The notes under the pieces: generated by a model
Told to the model about the DNA's origin: nothing
Databases searched by the model: none
Seen by the model: only the letters and a program-made list of their open reading frames with translations
Shown here: piece by piece, positions 1 to 6,504 of the stretch
Layout of the letters: every line of letters starts with the position of its first letter
Position numbering within the stretch: position 1 is the first letter of the stretch
Made by a program: the position numbers and the translations under genes
Assembly (NCBI GenBank): GCA_934717675.1
Contig: CAKUYZ010000079.1
Coordinates: 1 to 8,153 of the forward strand
Length of the DNA stretch: 8,153 nt
Direction: 5' to 3'
Source of the DNA: an uncultured Bacteroidales bacterium
GTDB lineage: Bacteria > Bacteroidota > Bacteroidia > Bacteroidales > Marinilabiliaceae

Positions 1-796
1 CTTCGCGTCGGCCGATGCGCCCGGCCGGTCGGCCCAGTAGCGTAAGCTCTTTGGTGACTGTGGCGGAGCATGTGCCGCCCACGGTCTTGACCACGGTGAT
101 GGTTGCGGTCTTGGGCTGGGTGGAGTAGTGCCCATCGGCGTAGCGCGGGGTGGAGGCATTGGCCTTGGCCCCGTCGGCCGACAGCGTGACGAGGTCTGAT
201 GATGACGCCCACGAGTAGGTCGAGATGTCGGCCCACGTGTCCGCCACGCTCAGCGCGGTCTCATAGCCGCAGAGCCTCGACGGCTGGTCTATGGCCATGC
301 GACGTGGGTCTGACGCTGGCAGAGACGAGTCCGCCACGGGCGTGCCGAATATGTGCCAAGAGACGGCTGTGGGACCGTCAAACGTCATGGCCATCCTCTC
401 CAGGTTCGATTTCTTGGCCTCCACGCCGTCTATCGTCACGGTAAGGTCGGCGTGGCCCGTCTCCATCCCGCCCTCAAAGTCACCAAGGCTTCGCGGCTCA
501 ATGGGTATGCGCCACACGCCCTCGTCGTTGCGTATGCTGGCCGCGTCTTTGTTGGCCGTCAGTTGCTCGTTGGGCCTGACGGAGTTGTGATATTTTACCG
601 TGATGTCGGTATATCCCGCGGGCAGGCTTCGCAAGTCTTTGAAATGGAGCGTGAGGTATTGGCTCTCCGTCTTGTCGCATACGTTCACGTCCGTGGCGGC
701 GCACGAGACCGACTGCGCCTCGGCACAGTTGCCGCCCGCCAGTGTGGCAGCCGTGAGTGCTACGGCTAGCGTGGCTGTCGTTATGTTATGTGTCAT
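1..796 (-). CDS. Secreted Ig/PKD-like surface protein, N-terminal part
   Basis: Open frame from ATG at 796 to the left edge without a stop, giving the first 265 residues; the C-terminus lies outside the window. The N-terminus (MTHNITTATLAVALTAATLA) is a hydrophobic signal peptide, unusual in having no Lys or Arg in its n-region. A type I signal peptidase site fits after A-E-A at residues 25-27. The LAGGNC sequence is a poor lipobox, so I do not call it a lipoprotein. The mature part is rich in Thr, Ser and Asp. Residues about 176-250 run from Cys176-Gly through several short beta-like stretches and a YSW motif to Cys243, which recalls the PKD-like/Ig-like repeats in Bacteroidetes gliding-motility and type IX secretion cargo proteins. 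This resemblance is by eye only. The function is unknown; exported adhesin or cell-surface scaffold is the likeliest class. It has its own promoter and leader 3' of dgt. Confidence 0.82.
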   Translation of the reverse strand, partial: MTHNITTATLAVALTAATLAGGNCAEAQSVSCAATDVNVCDKTESQYLTLHFKDLRSLPAGYTDITVKYHNSVRPNEQLTANKDAASIRNDEGVWRIPIEPRSLGDFEGGMETGHADLTVTIDGVEAKKSNLERMAMTFDGPTAVSWHIFGTPVADSSLPASDPRRMAIDQPSRLCGYETALSVADTWADISTYSWASSSDLVTLSADGAKANASTPRYADGHYSTQPKTATITVVKTVGGTCSATVTKELTLLGRPAGRIGRRE

Positions 797-885
797 AGTT
801 GGTTGAACGGTCTGATGCACAGAAACTTGGCAAGGATCTGGTGCTTCGCCTATGCTATACAAGGCATCCCGTAATCTCCTGCCGT
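797..885 (-). ncRNA. Candidate structured 5' leader (cis-regulatory RNA)
   Basis: This is the predicted untranslated leader of the secreted-protein gene. Read on the minus strand it holds three imperfect helices. One is a GCCU/AGGC-closed hairpin at 848-865. The second is a 7-bp hairpin with one bulged C, pairing 837-844 (GCACCAGA) with 817-823 (UCUGUGC). The third pairs GGCAGGA (877-883) with UCCUUGCC (829-836, one bulged U). The 829-836 segment is the loop of the second hairpin, so the second and third helices together would form an H-type pseudoknot. About 20 nt then separate the fold from the ATG. I recognise no known riboswitch class. The pairing is visible directly; any regulatory role is inference, since short imperfect helices can arise by chance. 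Confidence 0.35.
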
Positions 886-890
886 CAGGT

Positions 891-922
891 TAAAAGTAAT
901 AAAAAAATGGGCTAATGGCAAA
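891..922 (-). promoter_or_regulatory. Bacteroidetes-type promoter of the secreted-protein gene
   Basis: On the minus strand a -33 TTTG (922-919) is followed after 20 nt by TACTTTTA (898-891), one base off the Bacteroidetes -7 consensus TAnnTTTG. The spacing is what the primary sigma factor of this phylum uses. Transcription would begin near 885, just before the first pairing segment of the leader. It lies after the dgt stop, so the secreted-protein gene is probably transcribed independently even though it follows dgt in the same direction. I see no strong terminator for dgt in the gap. Confidence 0.6.
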
Positions 923-945
923 AATATTGTGGCCGCGGGACCGTG

Positions 946-2253
946 TCATTTGCCGGTCAGCCTGTTATAGAGGTCTAGGGCGTAGAGGTCCGTCATGCCG
1001 CTCACGGTGTCCACGGCGCTCATTATCTTGTCATACACTGTCGCGTCGGGGCCCACGCGATACTGGTCTGGGATGAATGGCAGCAGGAGGCTGGAGTAGT
1101 AGTGGTCTTGGTGCGTGAGAGCCTCTATGAACTTGTGTGTCAGCGTGCCTATTATGGCGAAGCCAGACAGCTCTATCTGCGCCACGCTCTGATGGCGGTA
1201 GACCCTCTCCACGGCTGTCTCGGCCATGTGGGCCATGGCGGCTTTGGCTCGACCCTCAAGGTGGCTCATGAGCGACCCTCTGAACTCTCCGGCCAATATG
1301 GCCTCTATGTTGTCGCAAAAAATGCGGGTGGCCTCGCGCACCAACAGGCCAATGACGAGAGTGCGCATATAGGCCACCTGCTCGTGGCGGTCGGTGACGT
1401 AGTCGCACACCTTGCCCAGGTTGTAAAAAGTGGAGGCGTCCGCCACGGGGTCGAAATAGTTCATGTATAGGCAGCGCGTCTCGTCATATGAGAAGATGCC
1501 GAGGCGGTAGGCGTCTTCAATGTCCATGGCCTGGTAGCAGATGTCGTCCGCTGCCTCGACGAGGTAGACCAGCGGGTGGCGGGCGTAGGTGCCGCCATTC
1601 GGGTCTATGAGCGGGATGGAGAGCGTCTCCATTATGCTGCGGAAAGTCTCCTCGTCTTGTTGGAAATAGCCAAACTTCTTGACGTCCAGCGAGGGTCGCG
1701 GATATTTTATTATGGAGGCTAGGGTGGGGTAGGTGAGTGAGAATCCGCCCCTGCGCCTGCCCGCGAATGAGTGGCTGAGCAGGCGAAAAGTGTTGGCGTT
1801 GCCGTCAAAGTTCTCCACGTCGGCTAGTTGCTCGCGGCTCAGGTGGTTGGTCAGCTCCTGTCCCTCACCGTTGGCGAAGTAGTGCTGTATGGCTCTTTCG
1901 CCAGAGTGCCCGAAGGGCGGGTTGCCCATGTCGTGGGCCAGGCTGGCGGCGGAGACTATGTCGCTTATCGATGCCAGGAGCTCGGGAGCCGCCGCCCCCT
2001 CTTGCTCCAGCCTCTCGCTCACGCTATGGCCTAGCGAGCGACCCACCGACGCCACCTCAATGCTGTGCGTGAGGCGGTTGTGGACGAAGACGGCCCCTGG
2101 CAGCGGAAACACCTGCGTCTTGTTTTGCAGGCGGCGGAAGGGCGCGGAGAATATGATGCGGTCATAGTCGCGCTGAAACTCCGTGCGCGAGTGCTCAATG
2201 CGCGGCGTCTGCTTGCCCGTGCGGCGGGCAATGAGGAGGTCTTCCCACTTCAT
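946..2253 (-). CDS. dgt: Deoxyguanosinetriphosphate triphosphohydrolase (dNTPase)
   Basis: A 435-residue HD-domain enzyme that cleaves dNTPs, classically dGTP, to deoxynucleoside and tripolyphosphate in the cytoplasm, thereby shaping dNTP pools. The N-terminus has the family signature of an FRRLQNKTQVF segment (about 39-49) followed by NRLTHSIEVA. The metal-binding HD set is intact: His63, His107-Asp108 and Asp236/237 in the EAADDICY motif. His116 and Glu119 of HDMGNPPFGHSGE match the catalytic His/Glu pair of E. coli Dgt. The length is a little shorter than the E. coli protein (about 505) and normal for Bacteroidetes. The start ATG overlaps the stop of the glycosyltransferase gene upstream by four bases (ATGA), so it is probably translationally coupled. 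Nucleotide specificity within the dNTPase family cannot be read from sequence. Confidence 0.95.
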   Translation of the reverse strand: MKWEDLLIARRTGKQTPRIEHSRTEFQRDYDRIIFSAPFRRLQNKTQVFPLPGAVFVHNRLTHSIEVASVGRSLGHSVSERLEQEGAAAPELLASISDIVSAASLAHDMGNPPFGHSGERAIQHYFANGEGQELTNHLSREQLADVENFDGNANTFRLLSHSFAGRRRGGFSLTYPTLASIIKYPRPSLDVKKFGYFQQDEETFRSIMETLSIPLIDPNGGTYARHPLVYLVEAADDICYQAMDIEDAYRLGIFSYDETRCLYMNYFDPVADASTFYNLGKVCDYVTDRHEQVAYMRTLVIGLLVREATRIFCDNIEAILAGEFRGSLMSHLEGRAKAAMAHMAETAVERVYRHQSVAQIELSGFAIIGTLTHKFIEALTHQDHYYSSLLLPFIPDQYRVGPDATVYDKIMSAVDTVSGMTDLYALDLYNRLTGK

Positions 2254-3281
2254 TGGTCAATGGTGTTGAATGTCTTGTGGCGCAGGGCGTAATATCTCCA
2301 TATCATGGAGTATGGCCTCACCTCGGCTGTCCGAGGGTGGCCTTGCGCGGCTTTCTGTACGGCGCGCCTCTTGCGCATGGCGTGCGGCAGCGAGGCCCAG
2401 AAGCTGGCGTGGGCGCGCGCCACGGCGGCGAACTGCCGACCCTCGCCACTGGCCAGGAAACGCAGCGCCGCCACGCCGTCTAGCGTCATGCGGGCCAGCA
2501 ACGTGAGCCACCACGAGCCGCCGCGCAGGTTCTTGACCAGCATGGTCAAGTTGTTGCGGAAGTTGAGATACGTCTTCCGCGGGTTGCCTTGCGCCAGTGT
2601 GGCGCCGCCAAGGTGAAAGACCTGCGCCCCGTCACACACGGCCACCACGCGCCACCCGCCGTTGCGCAACCGCCAGCAGTAGTCAATCTCCTCCATATGG
2701 GCGAAAAAGTCGGCGTCTAGCCCGCCGCTCTCCAGATATAGCTCGCGCCTTGTCAGCAGGGCCGCGCCGCTCACCCATAGGCAGTCGGCCATAGTGTCAT
2801 ATTGCCCTGTGTCGGTCTCCACGGTGTCCATCACTCGCCCGCGGCAAAATGGGTAGCCCAGGCCATCGAGATAGCCGCCGGCCGCCCCGGCATATTCAAA
2901 ACGTGTGTGGTCCTTGTCGTCTTTTAGCTTTGGGGCGCAGGCCCCCACGGTGGGGTCGGAGTCCATGAGCGTCACCAGGGGTGCCAGCCACCCTCGGTCT
3001 GGCGCCACGTCGGAGTTGAGCAGCACCACATATTCGTGCTCAAGTTGCGCCAGGGCTTTGTTATATCCGCCTGCGAAGCCGTAGTTGCGGTCAAGGCGGA
3101 TCACGCTCACGGCGGGGAACTCGTCTTGCAGCATCTCCAGGCTGCCGTCTGTCGAGGCGTTGTCCGCCACCACCACGTCCACGCCACCGGGGGCTTGGCT
3201 CCATTGGATCACGGCGGGCAGGTATCGGCGCATGAGGTCTTTGCCGTTCCAGTTGAGGATCACCACGGCTGTCTTGTTCAT
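2250..3281 (-). CDS. Family 2 glycosyltransferase (WbbL/rhamnosyltransferase-like)
   Basis: A 343-residue inverting GT-A transferase. The nucleotide-sugar binding half shows VVILNWNGKD at residues 6-15, ADNASTDGS at 39-47, NYGFAGGYN at 66-74 and LLNSDV at 87-92, where Asp91 stands in the DxD-like metal site. The acceptor side has HMEEIDYCWRL (195-205), which contains the likely catalytic base, followed by VFHLGGATL (221-229) and NFRNN (240-244), both typical of the WbbL/rhamnosyltransferase branch. A Trp-rich hydrophobic stretch at about 257-277 could be an amphipathic membrane-associating helix; I see no clear transmembrane bundle. It probably adds a sugar to a lipid-linked glycan on the cytoplasmic face. 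Donor and acceptor are unknown, and no other polysaccharide genes are in the window. Its start overlaps the upstream phosphatase stop and its stop overlaps the dgt start, both as ATGA. Confidence 0.92.
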   Translation of the reverse strand: MNKTAVVILNWNGKDLMRRYLPAVIQWSQAPGGVDVVVADNASTDGSLEMLQDEFPAVSVIRLDRNYGFAGGYNKALAQLEHEYVVLLNSDVAPDRGWLAPLVTLMDSDPTVGACAPKLKDDKDHTRFEYAGAAGGYLDGLGYPFCRGRVMDTVETDTGQYDTMADCLWVSGAALLTRRELYLESGGLDADFFAHMEEIDYCWRLRNGGWRVVAVCDGAQVFHLGGATLAQGNPRKTYLNFRNNLTMLVKNLRGGSWWLTLLARMTLDGVAALRFLASGEGRQFAAVARAHASFWASLPHAMRKRRAVQKAAQGHPRTAEVRPYSMIWRYYALRHKTFNTIDQ

Positions 3282-4078
3282 TTGTGGAGCAGGTGTTTGC
3301 CAATCAGGGCGCGGAAGTCTTGCGCCACGGTGGCGTTGGTGGCCACCATCTCGCGGCCAAAGATGTAGTCGTTTCCGCCGCCAAAGTCAGAGAGCTCGCC
3401 TCCGGCCTCGCTCACCAGCAGGCAGCCGGCCGCCACGTCATAGGGCTTGAGGTCATATTCAAAGAAGGCCTCGTAGCGGCCCGCGGCCACATATGCCATG
3501 TCTGTGGCGGCGGAGCCTAGTCTCCTCACGCCCGCCGTCGCGGCCATGACGTCGGTCAGGGCGGCCATATAGTCCGTCAGGCGGGTGAAGTTGGAATATG
3601 GGAAGCCCGTGGCCACGAGTGCCGCCTCCACGCCGGTGGTGGAGACCCTTATGGGCTGTCCGTTGAGGGTGGCTCCTTGGCTCAGGGCCGCGGAGAAGAG
3701 TTCGTCGCGGCTCATCTCATACACCACGCCCACAACCACTTGAGGCCCTTCCATCAGGGCAATGCTGATGGCGAAAGGGGGCTGGGCGTGGATGAAGTTG
3801 GTGGTGCCGTCTATGGGATCCACCACCCAATTGAGGTTGTCAGAGCGGTCTGTGCGGGTCTGCTCCTCGGCAATGTAGCCGGCCTCTGGCGCAATCTCCG
3901 CCAGCTCGTCCACGAGCATGCGCTCGCTCAGCTTGTCCATCTGTGTCACGAAGTCATGCCGACCCTTGGTCTCGACGCGCACATCCTCGCGTTGGCGCAA
4001 CCCCCATATGTGTTGGCCCACGCGCCTTGCCAGCTCGCCGACCTCGCGGCGCACTCGCCTAAGCTCTTTCTCTTCCAT
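3278..4078 (-). CDS. Inositol monophosphatase family protein (SuhB/CysQ-like)
   Basis: A 266-residue Mg-dependent phosphomonoesterase of the inositol-monophosphatase fold. The family signature WVVDPIDGTTNFIH (84-97) supplies Asp87, Asp90, Gly91 and Thr92. The preceding Glu71-Glu72 supplies a metal ligand, and the C-terminal KPYDVAAG (211-218) supplies Asp214. That last motif reads YD where the usual family form is WD, a conservative change. The natural substrate could be inositol phosphate, another sugar phosphate or a nucleotide 3'-phosphate; sequence does not separate these. I chose ATG 4078 (MEEKELRRVRRE) because it matches the normal family N-terminus. The next ATG upstream (4138) would place coding sequence across a 17-bp perfect hairpin. 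The stop overlaps the glycosyltransferase start by four bases, indicating coupling. Confidence 0.93.
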   Translation of the reverse strand: MEEKELRRVRREVGELARRVGQHIWGLRQREDVRVETKGRHDFVTQMDKLSERMLVDELAEIAPEAGYIAEEQTRTDRSDNLNWVVDPIDGTTNFIHAQPPFAISIALMEGPQVVVGVVYEMSRDELFSAALSQGATLNGQPIRVSTTGVEAALVATGFPYSNFTRLTDYMAALTDVMAATAGVRRLGSAATDMAYVAAGRYEAFFEYDLKPYDVAAGCLLVSEAGGELSDFGGGNDYIFGREMVATNATVAQDFRALIGKHLLHK

Positions 4079-4098
4079 TTGACGCGAAAATACACAAT

Positions 4099-4144
4099 AA
4101 AGGAGTGCGGTGGGCAGAGACGCTCCAGCCCACCGCACTCCTTT
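4099..4144 (-). terminator. 17-bp perfect hairpin, probable terminator or attenuator
   Basis: Arms 4099-4115 and 4128-4144 are perfectly complementary over 17 bp (AAAGGAGTGCGGTGGGC and its complement) around a 12-nt loop. Stem ends are A-rich and T-rich, so it could act on either strand, though the T tract is short and interrupted (CCTTTATTGTGTATTTT on the minus strand). It lies 18 bp past the NUDIX stop and 20 nt before the phosphatase start. It most simply terminates asnS-NUDIX transcripts. No convincing promoter lies in the 20 nt between it and the next gene, so partial read-through into the next three genes is possible. Confidence 0.7.
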
Positions 4145-4162
4145 GTGCCGAACCCCGCGGCC

Positions 4163-4765
4163 CTAGAGGCTGACGGAGAGGAATATGTCTCGCAAAGACT
4201 TGTATGTCTTCTCGGCCTCCTCTTTCATCTGCTTGCGGCTCACCCAGCGCGCGCAGGTGATGTCTTCCTCGGTCTCGGGCGTGAGCTTGGGCCTGCCTGG
4301 CACCGACATTGAGAACCAAACGGTACGCTTCAGCACCAAGTGACCGTCTAGCATATATGTGTGGAAGGTGTCTTGGATGCGGTCCATCACGTTGACGCCC
4401 TGCAACCCGGTCTCTTCCTCCACCTCGCGCATTGCCGTCTGCACGGGGCCTTCGCCCTGCTCGGCCTTTCCCTTTGGCAGGTCTGGCACGCCCTTGCGGT
4501 CGATGACAAGGTACTCGTCATCGCCATCATGGATGAGGCCTCCCGCGGCGTTGATGATGGGGAACAGCGAGAGGAACGCTTTTTCCAGTGCCTGCACGTC
4601 GTCGGCCAAGATGCAGGCGTCGGGAGCGGTCTCGTCGGCAATGAATTTGTCCACGAACGCTCGCAGCTGCTCCACGTCCGTGAAATATTCCACGGTGGCG
4701 TAGCCGACGGTGGCGAAGCTCTTGGCGTCGAGCTTGATGTGCCTGTCGTTGAAAAATATTTTCAT
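4163..4765 (-). CDS. NUDIX hydrolase with N-terminal extension
   Basis: A 200-residue protein. It has a complete NUDIX box at residues 99-121, matching G-x5-E-x7-REUxEExGU exactly: Gly99, Glu105, Arg113-Glu114, Glu117-Glu118, Gly120. This binds Mg and cleaves a nucleoside diphosphate linked to another moiety. About 70 residues precede the catalytic fold, starting MKIFFNDRHI; they form a small alpha/beta-looking extension of unknown role. The substrate cannot be predicted; house-cleaning of modified nucleotides or nucleotide sugars is possible. The gene lies 69 bp downstream of asnS on the same strand, with no good promoter between them, so the two are probably co-transcribed. The hairpin at 4099-4144 follows its stop. 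Confidence 0.9.
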   Translation of the reverse strand: MKIFFNDRHIKLDAKSFATVGYATVEYFTDVEQLRAFVDKFIADETAPDACILADDVQALEKAFLSLFPIINAAGGLIHDGDDEYLVIDRKGVPDLPKGKAEQGEGPVQTAMREVEEETGLQGVNVMDRIQDTFHTYMLDGHLVLKRTVWFSMSVPGRPKLTPETEEDITCARWVSRKQMKEEAEKTYKSLRDIFLSVSL

Positions 4766-4834
4766 TTGATGTGTCTATTTTTGATTCTGTCTTACCTGCG
4801 GGGAGCCTAGCCCCGGCGCATTGGTCATCGCTGC

Positions 4835-6229
4835 CTAGAACTCGGCGTGTCCCGGAGTCCTAGGGAATGGGATGACGTCGCGGATGTTCGCCATGCCCGT
4901 GACGAAGAGGATGAGCCTCTCGAAGCCAAGCCCGAAGCCAGAGTGGGGGCACGAGCCGTATTTGCGGGTGTCGAGATACCACCACATATCCTTCATCGGG
5001 ATGTGGAGCTCCTCAATGCGCGCCAGCAGCTTGTCATAGTCCGCCTCGCGCTCCGAGCCGCCAATTATCTCGCCAATGCGGGGGAAGAGGACGTCCATGG
5101 CGCGGACCGTCTTGCCGTCCTCGTTCTGCTTCATATAGAAGGCCTTGATCTCCTTGGGGTAGTCTGTCAAGATGACTGGCTTCTTGAAGTGCTCCTCAAC
5201 AAGGAAACGCTCATGCTCCGAGGCCAGGTCGGCGCCCCAGAACACGGGGAACTCGAACTTATGCCCCTTGGCCACGGCATCTTCCAAAATCTTGATGCCC
5301 TCGGTGTAGGGCAGGCGGACGAAGTCATGAGTGGTGACAAAACGCAGACGCTCAATGAGCTCCGGGTCTATCATCTTGTTGAGGAACTCAAGGTCGTCCA
5401 TGCAGTTGTCCAATGCCCACTGGACGCAATATTTTATGAACTCCTCGGCCAGGTCCATGTTGTCCACAATGTCGTAGAACGCCATCTCCGGCTCAATCAT
5501 CCAGAACTCGGCCAGGTGGCGCGGAGTGTTGGAGTTCTCGGCGCGGAACGTGGGGCCGAAGGTATATATGGCGCCAAGAGCCGTGGCGGCCAGCTCGCCC
5601 TCCAGCTGGCCGGAGACGGTGAGGCTCGTGGGGCCGCCAAAGAAGTCTTGCGTGTAGTCAATCTTGCCATCGGCCGTCTTGGGCAGGTTGTTCAGGTCTA
5701 GCGTGGTGACTTGGAACATCTGGCCCGCGCCCTCGCAGTCGGAGCTGGTGATGAGCGGCGTGTGGAAGTAGACGAAGCCCTTGTCATGGAAAAACTTGTG
5801 AATGGCGAAGGCCATATTGTTCCTTATGCGGAAAATTGCGCCAAACGTGTTGGTGCGAGGGCGCAGGTGAGCCACCTCGCGGAGGTATTCCCACGTGTGG
5901 CCTTTCTTTTGGAGCGGATATGTGGCGTCGGCGTCCCCGAGAATCTTGATCTCCTCGGCCTGCACCTCCACGCTTTGGCCCTTGCCCTGAGAGGCCACCA
6001 GCTTGCCGCGGACAGAGAGGCAGGCCCCGGTGGTGATGCGCCGCAGAGTGACCTCGTCGGTCTTGGCCGGGTCCACGACAATTTGCAGGTTCGCCACCAT
6101 TGAGCCGTCATTGAGGGCCACGAAGCTCACTTGCTTGCTGTCTCGGCGGGTGCGCACCCAACCTTTTACAGTCACTTCGGCGCCGGTCTGCGGCTCGCGC
6201 ATTATCTCTATGATTCTCTTAGGACGCAT
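4835..6229 (-). CDS. asnS: Asparaginyl-tRNA synthetase
   Basis: A 464-residue class IIb synthetase that charges tRNA-Asn with asparagine in the cytoplasm. The N-terminal OB-fold anticodon-binding domain spans about residues 19-100 (VTVKGWVRTRRDSKQVSFVALNDGS region). The catalytic core has HTPLITSSDCEGAGQMF (156-172), motif 2 FGPTFRAENSNTPRHLAEFW (224-243) and motif 3 GFGLGFERLILFVTG (431-445), and ends in the conserved RDVIPFPRTPGHAEF. The SDCEGAGQMF and C-terminal forms are those of AsnRS rather than AspRS. Length is standard. The start at ATG 6229 gives the usual N-terminus and lies about 44 bp after a perfect Bacteroidetes -7 box. A tRNA-dependent transamidation route is not needed when this enzyme is present. 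Confidence 0.97.
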   Translation of the reverse strand: MRPKRIIEIMREPQTGAEVTVKGWVRTRRDSKQVSFVALNDGSMVANLQIVVDPAKTDEVTLRRITTGACLSVRGKLVASQGKGQSVEVQAEEIKILGDADATYPLQKKGHTWEYLREVAHLRPRTNTFGAIFRIRNNMAFAIHKFFHDKGFVYFHTPLITSSDCEGAGQMFQVTTLDLNNLPKTADGKIDYTQDFFGGPTSLTVSGQLEGELAATALGAIYTFGPTFRAENSNTPRHLAEFWMIEPEMAFYDIVDNMDLAEEFIKYCVQWALDNCMDDLEFLNKMIDPELIERLRFVTTHDFVRLPYTEGIKILEDAVAKGHKFEFPVFWGADLASEHERFLVEEHFKKPVILTDYPKEIKAFYMKQNEDGKTVRAMDVLFPRIGEIIGGSEREADYDKLLARIEELHIPMKDMWWYLDTRKYGSCPHSGFGLGFERLILFVTGMANIRDVIPFPRTPGHAEF

Positions 6230-6272
6230 TGCTATGTCGTGTTATATTTTTAGAGTAAATGAATTTTTACGG

Positions 6273-6280
6273 CAAATATA
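6273..6280 (-). promoter_or_regulatory. -7 element of the asnS promoter
   Basis: On the minus strand TATATTTG matches the Bacteroidetes -7 consensus TAnnTTTG at every defined base. Transcription would start near 6266, giving a leader of roughly 37 nt. No TTTG stands at the expected -33 distance; that region reads GGTCAAAC, so the upstream element is weak or absent. The leader is AT-rich and shows no strong hairpin, T-box or SD. Confidence 0.6.
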
Positions 6281-6450
6281 GTGATATGATGGGAATGTTT
6301 GACCCCGCTAAAGTTATAAATCGCGCAAAACGGCCGCCCTGCCAGTTAGTGTTTATTATGTTTTGCGGCCATTGACGCGCAAAATGACGCGGGAGGGGGC
6401 AATGAGGCAAACCTTTTCGGCCAACTTGCGTAAAACCTACCCGAAATAAG

Positions 6451-6473
6451 CGGCGGGCGACGGCTCGCCGCCG
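6451..6473 (+). repeat. GC-rich hairpin upstream of the lipoprotein gene
   Basis: CGGCGGGCGA (6451-6460) pairs with TCGCCGCCG (6465-6473) around a CGGC loop, with a single bulged G. It lies 31 nt before the lipoprotein ATG and is followed by an A-rich run (AAAAGACAAGACAAAAAACAC), not by T residues. On the plus strand it is therefore a leader hairpin rather than a terminator. It could stabilise the transcript or hold the A-rich translation start region open; this is inference. Confidence 0.5.
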
Positions 6474-6504
6474 AAAAGACAAGACAAAAAACACTACATC
6501 AGAA

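Larger units (their letters stand above)
6230..6504. other. Divergent intergenic region between asnS and the lipoprotein gene
   Basis: This 275-bp stretch has no credible coding sequence. Besides the asnS promoter it holds an 8-bp inverted repeat, CGCAAAAC at 6324-6331 with GTTTTGCG at 6360-6367. A 9-bp direct repeat CGCGCAAAA occurs at 6322-6330 and 6376-6384. A GC-rich hairpin sits further right. I could not find a convincing -33/-7 pair for the lipoprotein gene; the nearest -7 resemblance is AATGTTTG at 6294-6301, which lacks a partner. Confidence 0.5.

Noticed and set aside
725..796. A lipobox at LAGGNC in the secreted protein
   Set aside because: The residues before Cys24 do not fit the L-x-x-C pattern (GGN precedes it); the A-E-A site just after it is a better type I cleavage site.
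4085..4092. TATTTTCG on the minus strand as a -7 box for the phosphatase gene
   Set aside because: It is one base off consensus but has no TTTG at the -33 distance, and would start transcription at the ATG itself.
4079..4138. A 20-residue N-terminal extension of the phosphatase from ATG 4138
   Set aside because: It would put the start inside the 17-bp hairpin and add residues foreign to the family; ATG 4078 gives the expected N-terminus.
3677..4312. A 211-codon plus-strand open frame
   Set aside because: It lies antisense to the phosphatase and NUDIX genes, both with intact catalytic motifs, and crosses the 17-bp hairpin. Its His- and Leu-rich composition is typical of the antisense of GC-rich codons.
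4799..4815. CGGGG/CCCCG hairpin between asnS and the NUDIX gene as a terminator
   Set aside because: The stem is only 5 bp and the minus strand after it has no T tract (CAGGTAAGACAG).
4847..5701. A 284-codon plus-strand open frame
   Set aside because: It is entirely antisense to asnS, whose protein is complete and motif-perfect. The long frame follows from GC-rich third positions.
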